8,407 nucleotides of DNA, from positions 1 to 8,407 of the forward strand of contig CAUJIL010000106.1 of NCBI GenBank assembly GCA_963204845.1, written 5' to 3'. The DNA is from Pseudomonadota bacterium. GTDB taxonomy: Bacteria > Pseudomonadota > Gammaproteobacteria > Pseudomonadales > UBA5518. Positions 1 through 4,574 of this stretch are shown in pieces. The position numbers were made by a program, and so were the translations under genes. The notes beneath the pieces were generated by a model, which was given only the letters and a program-made list of their open reading frames with translations, was not told the origin of the DNA and ran no database searches. Each line of letters opens with the position of its first letter. Within the stretch, counting starts at the first letter, position 1.

Positions 1-157
1 CGACGACGAGGACGAGGAGCGCCGCGCCTACGCCGCGCTGCGGCGCCGCTACGGCTGGCAGATGCACCTGCTGGATTTCTTCTCGCGCCTGGGCGGCAAG
101 ATCGACCAGCGCGCGGTGATCGCGATCCGCACCGACGGCGCCCGCCGCCGGCGCTGA
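1..157 (+). CDS. 3' end of an unidentified protein (partial)
   Basis: This is an open frame entering from the left edge (codons in phase with base 2) and ending at TGA 155-157. About 51 residues are visible. They begin with an acidic run (DDEDEE), continue through an Arg/Ala helix and a segment reading YGWQMHLLDFFSRLGGKID, and end with a basic tail (GARRRR). The charge-patterned tail and the GC-rich third positions support real coding. I do not recognise the family from this fragment. It converges on cysH with only 10 bases between the stop codons, which leaves no room for a separate intrinsic terminator. Confidence 0.6.
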   Translation, partial: DDEDEERRAYAALRRRYGWQMHLLDFFSRLGGKIDQRAVIAIRTDGARRRR

Positions 158-167
158 GGCTTGTCGT

Positions 168-827
168 TCAGAGTCCGGTGTGCAGGCCGCACTCGCGGTG
201 GTCGAGCACCTTGGTGGGGTCGAAGTAGTGGCGGCACGAGGGCAGGCCCCGGCTCTCGACGTAGCGCGCCACGTCCTGCTCGCTCCATTCGAAGATCGGC
301 GCCACGCGCAGGATGCCGCGCCGCTCGTCCCACGACACGATGTCCAGTGAACGCCGGAACTCGGTCTCGTCGCGGCGAATGCCGGTCAGCCAGAGCTCGG
401 GCTGCAGTTCCTGCAGCGCGCGCTCGAAGGGTTCGAGCTTGATGTTGCGCGTGAACTGCTCGTGCAGGTCGGCCTCGTCGAGCTGCGGAATCCCGCCGTA
501 GAGTGCGTTCCAGCGCTCGGCGCTCATGCGCGGCGTGTAGACCTTCATGTTCAGCGGCAGCAGCTTCATCAGCTTCTCGGCCACCACGTAGGTGTCGCGC
601 AGGTTGTAGCCGGTATCGACCCACACCACCGGCACGCCGGGGTCCACGCCGCTGACCAGATCCAGCATCAACGCCGCGTTCGGACCGAAACTCGTGCTCA
701 TGAACGGACGCAGGCCCAAGCCGAGCGCCCAGCGCACGATGTCCTGCGCCGACGCGCCGGCGAGGTCCCGGTTCACGCGGGCGAGATCCAGAGATGCGAC
801 GGTGTCCTTGATGGCGGCCAACCCCAT
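168..827 (-). CDS. cysH: Phosphoadenylyl-sulfate (PAPS) reductase family protein, CysH-like
   Basis: A 219-residue cytosolic protein of the CysH family, which reduces activated sulfate (PAPS or APS) to sulfite in assimilatory sulfate reduction using thioredoxin or glutaredoxin. Visible motifs are the PP-loop STSFG at residues 44-48, DTGY at 71-74, an Arg-rich nucleotide-binding segment (IRRDETEFRR, 150-159) and the C-terminal catalytic ECGLH at 212-216 with nucleophile Cys213. The CC...CxxC cysteines that bind the 4Fe-4S cluster in APS reductases are absent, which favours PAPS as substrate. The segment before ECGLH (SCRHYFDPTKVLDHR) lacks the SVGD/HTT loop of the E. coli enzyme, so this is a divergent subgroup. 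The start is ATG 825-827; an AGGAG (plus-strand 845-849) lies 17 bases upstream, farther than usual. No other sulfate-assimilation gene is visible nearby. Length is close to the usual 230-250. Confidence 0.88.
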   Translation of the reverse strand: MGLAAIKDTVASLDLARVNRDLAGASAQDIVRWALGLGLRPFMSTSFGPNAALMLDLVSGVDPGVPVVWVDTGYNLRDTYVVAEKLMKLLPLNMKVYTPRMSAERWNALYGGIPQLDEADLHEQFTRNIKLEPFERALQELQPELWLTGIRRDETEFRRSLDIVSWDERRGILRVAPIFEWSEQDVARYVESRGLPSCRHYFDPTKVLDHRECGLHTGL

Positions 828-859
828 ACCTGCTGTCCGAGCTGCTCCTGAGCGCGGGC

Positions 860-888
860 ATTATAAGAAAAACGTATCGTCGGCCTAA
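860..888 (-). promoter_or_regulatory. Candidate sigma-70 promoter for cysH
   Basis: Read on the minus strand, plus positions 860-865 give a perfect TATAAT -10 hexamer. With a 17-base spacer the -35 position (883-888) reads TTAGGC, a poor match. Transcription would start near 852, giving a 5' leader of about 25 bases. The strong -10 with weak -35 fits an activator-dependent promoter, such as CysB control in other bacteria, but no operator can be assigned from sequence alone. Confidence 0.45.
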
Positions 889-940
889 TATCGATGCTGC
901 ATATGGTTATTTCAGGCGGCCGGCCGTTAAGATCCCACCG
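886..940 (+). promoter_or_regulatory. Upstream region of the MFS gene, possibly leaderless transcript
   Basis: This AT-rich island lies in otherwise GC-rich DNA. It contains an ATAT-N9-ATAT dyad (888-904), a CGGCCGGCCG palindrome (917-926) and a -10-like TAAGAT (928-933). A start about seven bases after that hexamer would fall at or just before the ATG at 941. No Shine-Dalgarno sequence is seen before the ATG, so a leaderless or near-leaderless mRNA is possible. No convincing -35 element is present, and the assignment is weak. Confidence 0.3.
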
Positions 941-2146
941 ATGAATACCCGGGTGCAACGGCTGATCGACGCGAACACCGCCTACGCCGGCGTGTTCGCC
1001 CACGGCATGGGCCAGAGCATGGTGTTCGCGATGCTGCCGGCGCTCGGCCGTGAGATCGGGCTGCGCGAGGTGATGATCGGTTCGATCATCTCGATGTCCT
1101 CGCTGGTGTTCTTCGTCGCCAGCCGCGTCTGGGGCCGTCTCAGCGACCGCCTGGGCCGCAAGCGGGTGATCCTGACCGGGCTGTGGGGCTACACGGTCGG
1201 CACGCTGGCCTTCGCGCTGCTGTTCGGCCTCGGGATGTGGGGCGTGCTGGGCGGCACGCTGCTCTACGCGCTCATCATGGTCACGCGCATGGCGCAGGCG
1301 GTGGCGATGTCCGGCACCGCTCCGGCGACCTCGGCCTACATCGCCGACACCACCACGCCGGCGATGCGCGCCTCCGGGATGGGACGTCTCGCCGCCGCCA
1401 GCAACATCGGCTCGATTATGGGGCCGGCGATCGCCGGCACGCTGGCGGCGTTCAGCCTGCTGCTGCCGCTGCTGTTCGCCGCCGCCGCGACGGTGGGCGC
1501 GGCGCTGCTGATCCGCGCCCGGCTGCCCGACACCGGGGTGCGCATCGGCACCCACCAGCCGGCCGTGAAACTGCGTCTGCGCGACCGCCGCTTCCGCGGG
1601 CTGCTGCTGCTCGGGATGGCGGTGTTCAGCGTGTTCGCGATCGTGCAGCAGACGCTCGCCTTCCGCATCCAGGACACGCTGGGGCTCGACACCCGCACCA
1701 CCGCGACCACCTACGGCTACGCGATGATGTTCCTGGCGGCCGCGTCGCTGCTGTCGCAGTCGCTGGTGGTGCAGCGGCTGAAGCCGCCGCCCTTGCTCTT
1801 GCTGCGTATCGGGTTGCCGCTGCTGCTGCTCGCCAGCGCCGCGCTGAGCACCGCGCAGACCTTCGTCGCCTTCGGCGCAACCATGGCGCTGATGGGCCTG
1901 GCGCTGGGGCTGTGCGGTCCGGGCTTCAACGCCGCCATCTCGCTGGCGGTCAGCGCGCGCGAACAGGGTGCCGCCGCCGGCATCGCGACTGCGATCCCGG
2001 CGCTGGGCTTCATCCTCGGGCCGGTCGCGGGAACCTGGCTGTACCAGTACGAACCGGGCTACCCGTACCTGCTGACCACGTTGATCCTGGTCCCCACCGC
2101 GATCGCCGCGTTCCGCATCCGCACCCACGTGCACGCGGACGCCTGA
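941..2146 (+). CDS. MFS transporter, drug:H+ antiporter-like
   Basis: A 401-residue inner-membrane protein with about 12 hydrophobic segments in two halves separated by a basic central loop (around TGVRIGTHQPAVKLRLRDRRFR). The major facilitator motif A, GRLSDRLGRKR, is at residues 65-75 between helices 2 and 3. A motif C-like GSIMGPAIAG at 157-166 in helix 5 is characteristic of proton-coupled drug exporters (TetA/Bcr-like). The likely role is proton-driven export of a small molecule; substrate cannot be read from sequence. The C-terminal half carries GLCGPGFNAAISLAV, the pseudo-symmetric counterpart. The start is ATG 941 without a clear ribosome-binding site; GTG at 953 is an alternative. 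It is divergent from cysH and converges on phoH. Length is typical of the family. Confidence 0.85.
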   Translation: MNTRVQRLIDANTAYAGVFAHGMGQSMVFAMLPALGREIGLREVMIGSIISMSSLVFFVASRVWGRLSDRLGRKRVILTGLWGYTVGTLAFALLFGLGMWGVLGGTLLYALIMVTRMAQAVAMSGTAPATSAYIADTTTPAMRASGMGRLAAASNIGSIMGPAIAGTLAAFSLLLPLLFAAAATVGAALLIRARLPDTGVRIGTHQPAVKLRLRDRRFRGLLLLGMAVFSVFAIVQQTLAFRIQDTLGLDTRTTATTYGYAMMFLAAASLLSQSLVVQRLKPPPLLLLRIGLPLLLLASAALSTAQTFVAFGATMALMGLALGLCGPGFNAAISLAVSAREQGAAAGIATAIPALGFILGPVAGTWLYQYEPGYPYLLTTLILVPTAIAAFRIRTHVHADA

Positions 2147-2187
2147 CCCGCCGCGCCCGTTCTTCCGGCCTCTACCCCGTGGAACCG

Positions 2188-2210
2188 TAGGTCCGGGCTG
2201 TGCCCGGAAA
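2188..2210 (+). repeat. REP copy 1, variant A
   Basis: GTAG head followed by the stem GTCCGGGC / GCCCGGAA around a TGT loop. The last base is A instead of C, so the outermost stem pair is lost. Preceded by C, as in all other copies. Confidence 0.9.
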
Positions 2211-2228
2211 ATGTTCCGCCAACGACAT

Positions 2229-2251
2229 GTTCGGCCACAGGCCGAACCTAC
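2229..2251 (-). repeat. REP copy 2, variant B
   Basis: Read on the minus strand: GTAG head, then stem GTTCGGCC / GGCCGAAC around a TGT loop, a perfect 8-bp stem. Opposed to copy 1 with an 18-base spacer. Confidence 0.92.
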
Positions 2252-2294
2252 GCAGGCACGTCCGGCGCCACACGGAACGACCGGGCACGTTCGC

Positions 2295-2317
2295 GTAGGT
2301 CCGGGCTGTGCCCGGAC
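2295..2317 (+). repeat. REP copy 3, variant A
   Basis: Full consensus A copy: GTAG head, then GTCCGGGC / GCCCGGAC around TGT, preceded by C. Pairs with copy 4 across a 16-base spacer. Confidence 0.92.
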
Positions 2318-2333
2318 ATGTGCCCGCACAGCC

Positions 2334-2356
2334 GTTCGGCCACAGGCCGAACCTAC
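2334..2356 (-). repeat. REP copy 4, variant B
   Basis: Identical to copy 2 on the minus strand: GTAG, then GTTCGGCC / GGCCGAAC around TGT. Confidence 0.92.
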
Positions 2357-2388
2357 GCGGACATCCTCGTGCGTGCGGCGGTTGGCTC

Positions 2389-2411
2389 GTAGGTCCGGGC
2401 TGTGCCCGGAC
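2389..2411 (+). repeat. REP copy 5, variant A
   Basis: Identical to copy 3. Only three bases separate it from the opposed copy 6, the tightest pair in the window. Confidence 0.92.
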
Positions 2412-2414
2412 ATT

Positions 2415-2437
2415 GTTCGGCCGCAGGCCGAACCTAC
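2415..2437 (-). repeat. REP copy 6, variant B with loop substitution
   Basis: Stem arms are identical to copies 2 and 4, but the loop reads TGC instead of TGT on the minus strand. The change is confined to the unpaired loop. Confidence 0.92.
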
Positions 2438-2446
2438 GGGCATCGC

Positions 2447-2469
2447 GTTGGTCCGGGCTGTGCCCGGAC
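2447..2469 (+). repeat. REP copy 7, variant A with mutated head, unpaired
   Basis: The stem and loop match variant A exactly (GTCCGGGC / GCCCGGAC around TGT), but the head is GTTG instead of GTAG. No opposed B copy follows, so it is a solitary copy at the phoH end of the cluster. Head tetranucleotides are recognised by REP-associated tyrosine transposases in other bacteria, so this copy may be inert; that is inference. Confidence 0.85.
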
Positions 2470-2470
2470 A

Positions 2471-2492
2471 CGCGCAGCTGCGCGGCGCCGCG
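2471..2492. repeat. Overlapping GC palindromes downstream of phoH
   Basis: CGCGCAGCTGCGCG (2471-2484) is a perfect palindrome, overlapped by the perfect palindrome CGCGGCGCCGCG (2481-2492). They lie 7 bases beyond the phoH stop codon and next to REP copy 7. Either can form a short GC stem with a tight loop and might add to 3'-end formation. In DNA this GC-rich, chance occurrence is also plausible. Confidence 0.4.
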
Positions 2493-2498
2493 ACGCCA

Positions 2499-3311
2499 TC
2501 ACGACATCGGCGGCGGCTCGTAGCGGTCGATGATCTCGCGCACCAGGCCGCTGCGCACGATGTCGGCGCGCTCGAAGCAATGCACGTGCACGCCAGGCAC
2601 ACCCGCGAGCCGCCCGATCGCATCCTCGAGCCCGTTGCGGCCGCGGATGTCGCTCTGGCGCACATCGCCGTTGACCACCACGCGGCTGTCCTCGCCGATC
2701 CGCGTGAGGAACATCTTCATCTGCGCCGGCGTGGTGTTCTGCGCCTCGTCGAGCACCACGAAGGTGCGCTCGTCGAAGGTCTTGCCGCGCATGTACGCCA
2801 GCGGCGAGGCGACGATGCGCCCGTGCCGCAGGCAGTACTCCACGGTGCCGGCGCCGAGGCGCGCGTTCAGGATGTCGCGGAACGCATCGATGTACGGCGA
2901 GAACTTCTCGTGCAGGTCGCCCGGCAGGAAACCGAGCTGTTCGCCGGCCTCGACCGCCGGGCGCGTCAGGATGATGCGATCGATCTGCCCCGCTTCCAGC
3001 GCCTGTGCGGCCAGTGCGCCCGCGCAGTAGCTCTTGCCGGTGCCGGCCGGGCCGATGCCGAAGGTCAGGCAGTGGTTGCGGATCGCCTCGATGTAGCGTC
3101 TCTGGGCGGGAGTGCGGGCCGTGAGGGGCGCCGGGGAGCGGCTGGCGGCGTAGGCGGTGTGCAGGTTGTGGGTCCTGGCGTTGAGATCGACGACGATGGC
3201 GCTGTCGTTCTCGTAGCGCCGCGGGTGGCGCGTCTTGCGGTCTCGGTAGACGGTGTCCTCCAGGGTGGCTCGTTGTTGACTTCTGCCGCGTGAAGGGGCT
3301 TTTTTCGCCAT
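2499..3311 (-). CDS. phoH: PhoH family ATPase
   Basis: A 270-residue cytoplasmic P-loop NTPase of the PhoH family, thought to act in RNA metabolism or stress responses; the precise biochemical role of the family is unsettled. Walker A is GPAGTGKS at residues 87-94, and Walker B FVVLDEAQN begins at residue 184. Other family motifs are RIILTRPAVEAGEQLGFLPGD (about 112-132), AYMRG (172-176), the TPAQMKMFLTRIGE segment and VVVNGDVRQSD. It resembles E. coli PhoH rather than YbeZ, and no ybeY neighbour is seen. The N-terminal 60 residues are basic and probably disordered. The chosen start is ATG at 3309-3311, preceded by a GAGGA ten bases upstream. The frame stays open farther upstream but enters the divergent promoter region. 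No PIN domain is present. It is transcribed alone, divergent from the KamA-like gene. Confidence 0.88.
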   Translation of the reverse strand: MAKKAPSRGRSQQRATLEDTVYRDRKTRHPRRYENDSAIVVDLNARTHNLHTAYAASRSPAPLTARTPAQRRYIEAIRNHCLTFGIGPAGTGKSYCAGALAAQALEAGQIDRIILTRPAVEAGEQLGFLPGDLHEKFSPYIDAFRDILNARLGAGTVEYCLRHGRIVASPLAYMRGKTFDERTFVVLDEAQNTTPAQMKMFLTRIGEDSRVVVNGDVRQSDIRGRNGLEDAIGRLAGVPGVHVHCFERADIVRSGLVREIIDRYEPPPMS

Positions 3312-3408
3312 GGAAACGATGTCCTCGTCAGTGAAATGGAATTGCGGATTCCTCAGCCTGGCGATGTCGTCTCTGCTGCCGTGTCTCCTGTGTGGCCCGG
3401 TTGGCCAG

Positions 3409-3437
3409 ATCATCGGCACCGAAGATGAAAATTGCAA
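3409..3437 (-). promoter_or_regulatory. Candidate phoH promoter
   Basis: On the minus strand, TTGCAA (3432-3437) and GATGAT (3409-3414) are separated by exactly 17 bases. Each matches four of six positions of the sigma-70 consensus. Transcription would start near 3402 and leave a leader of about 90 bases. Confidence 0.35.
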
Positions 3438-3461
3438 GACAACGCCACCCCCTTTTTGGGC

Positions 3462-3467
3462 GATAAT
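3462..3467 (+). promoter_or_regulatory. Candidate -10 element for the KamA-like gene
   Basis: GATAAT matches five of six -10 positions and lies 35 bases before the ATG at 3503. No good -35 is found at 16-18 bases. A GACA (3438-3441) in AAGACA is about three bases too far upstream. Low support. Confidence 0.3.
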
Positions 3468-3502
3468 CCGCGCCCCTGCACGCACCGGCGCACCGTTTGC
3501 CC

Positions 3503-4504
3503 ATGTCTTCGCCCGAGGAATCCGCCGCGGCGCTCGCACGCGTCGCGGCCCGCTACGCGGTCGCGATCACCCCCGCGATGGAAGCGCTGATCGACCCGCT
3601 CGACCCGCACGACCCGATCGCCGCCCAGTTCCGGCCCGATACGCGCGAATTGCTGCAACTGGCCGACGAGCACACGGACCCGATCGGTGACGCCGCGCAC
3701 TCGCCCTGCCCCGGCATCGTGCACCGCTACCCGGACCGCTGCCTGCTGACGCCGGTGCACGTGTGCGCGGTCTACTGCCGTTACTGCTTCCGTCGCGAGG
3801 TGGTGGGGCCGCACGGCGAGGGCCTGCTCGCGGACGGCGCACTCGATGCCGCCTTCGGCTACATCGCAGCGCAGCCGCGGATCTGGGAGGTGATCGTCAC
3901 CGGAGGCGATCCGCTGGTGCTGTCGGCACGGCGCATCGCGGCGCTCAGGGAGCGCCTCGATGCGATCGCGCACGTGAAGGTGCAGCGCTGGCACACGCGT
4001 GTGCCGGTGGTCGATCCGGCGCGCATCGACGAGGAACTGTGCGCCGCGTTGCGCAGCCCGCGCGCCGCGAGCTGGGTCGTGGTGCACGCGAACCACCCGC
4101 GCGAACTCACGCCGGCGGCGCGCGCCGCGCTCGCGCGCCTCGCCGACGCCGGCATCCCGCTGCTCGCGCAAAGCGTGCTGCTGAAAGGTGTCAACGACGA
4201 TGCCGACACGCTCGAGGCGCTGCTGCGCGCGCTGGTCGAATCGCGCGTGAAGCCGTATTACCTGCACCACCTCGACAAGGCGCCCGGAACCTCGCATTTC
4301 CGCTGCACGCTTTACGAGGGCCGCGCACTGGTGCGCGAGCTGCGCGAGCGCCTCTCGGGCATCTGCCGGCCCGAGTACGTGCTGGACATCCCGGGCGGTG
4401 CCGGCAAGGCGCCGCTGGCGGACTCGGCGCTGCGCGCGACCGCGAACGGCCTCGAGGTGCGCGACCGCTGCGGCAGGTGGCACCCGCTGCCGGCGGGAGA
4501 ATGA
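3503..4504 (+). CDS. Lysine 2,3-aminomutase-family radical SAM protein (KamA/EpmB-like)
   Basis: A 333-residue radical SAM enzyme. The 4Fe-4S motif CAVYCRYC is at residues 88-95 (Cys88, Cys92, Cys95), and TGGDPL follows as the SAM-binding GGD motif. The C-terminal PGGAGK places Lys302 at the position of the PLP-binding lysine of clostridial KamA. Asp295 and the ND of KGVNDD correspond to the aspartates that hold the lysine side-chain amine there. The likely chemistry is alpha- to beta-lysine mutation, either on free lysine or for elongation factor P modification. It is shorter than KamA (about 416) and lacks the C-terminal cysteine cluster that binds structural zinc. PGGAGK is more like KamA than like E. 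coli EpmB. No efp, epmA or beta-lysine acetyltransferase is visible. The start is ATG 3503; TTG 3497 is possible. The stop overlaps ATGA at 4501-4504. Confidence 0.82.
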   Translation: MSSPEESAAALARVAARYAVAITPAMEALIDPLDPHDPIAAQFRPDTRELLQLADEHTDPIGDAAHSPCPGIVHRYPDRCLLTPVHVCAVYCRYCFRREVVGPHGEGLLADGALDAAFGYIAAQPRIWEVIVTGGDPLVLSARRIAALRERLDAIAHVKVQRWHTRVPVVDPARIDEELCAALRSPRAASWVVVHANHPRELTPAARAALARLADAGIPLLAQSVLLKGVNDDADTLEALLRALVESRVKPYYLHHLDKAPGTSHFRCTLYEGRALVRELRERLSGICRPEYVLDIPGGAGKAPLADSALRATANGLEVRDRCGRWHPLPAGE

Positions 4505-4574
4505 GCCGCGCGGGTTGCGGAGCACGGCGCTTTTGCGAAGAATCGCCGCCACGACGCAGCACGGACACCTTCGC

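Larger units (their letters stand above)
2147..2498. repeat. Convergent intergenic region holding a seven-copy REP cluster (BIME-like)
   Basis: This 352-base gap between the stops of the MFS gene and phoH carries no supported gene. It holds seven 23-nt palindromic repeats (2188-2469) in two variants, A (plus) and B (minus), arranged A>B<, A>B<, A>B<, A>. Spacers within pairs are 18, 16 and 3 bases; spacers between successive pairs are 43, 32 and 9 bases. The residual spacers show no coding signal. The stretch 2147-2187 is unremarkable, and 2471-2492 holds two overlapping GC palindromes next to the phoH end. Hairpins on both strands could protect 3' ends or end transcription for both convergent genes, but no T-tract of a classical intrinsic terminator is seen. 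Confidence 0.9.
3312..3502. promoter_or_regulatory. Divergent intergenic region between phoH and the KamA-like gene
   Basis: A 191-base region whose GC content is lower than that of the flanking genes. It must carry both divergent promoters. It contains a TGGCC-N5-GGCCA inverted repeat (3393-3407) and a run of C followed by T5 (about 3446-3457). No PhoB box of the E. coli type was seen, so phosphate control of phoH is not supported by sequence. Confidence 0.5.

Noticed and set aside
2188..2210. REP hairpins as classical intrinsic terminators
   Set aside because: Stems are strong and GC-rich, but none is followed by a T-run on either strand, so Rho-independent termination is not supported by sequence alone.
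2188..2469. CRISPR array
   Set aside because: Repeats are palindromic, alternate in orientation and variant, and have spacers of 3 to 43 bases; no cas gene is nearby. The pattern fits REP/BIME elements instead.
773..2665. Long minus-strand open frame (630 codons) across the MFS gene and the repeats
   Set aside because: It overlaps three real genes and reads through palindromic repeats; composition is Arg/Gln/His-rich and motif-free.
3393..3407. TGGCC-N5-GGCCA inverted repeat as an operator
   Set aside because: Only five base pairs per arm in GC-rich DNA, and no matching second site or known regulator motif.
3312..3539. N-terminal extension of PhoH to an upstream start
   Set aside because: The extension would cross the divergent promoter region and overlap the start of the KamA-like gene. 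ATG 3311 has a GAGGA ribosome-binding site and begins a typical basic PhoH N-terminus.
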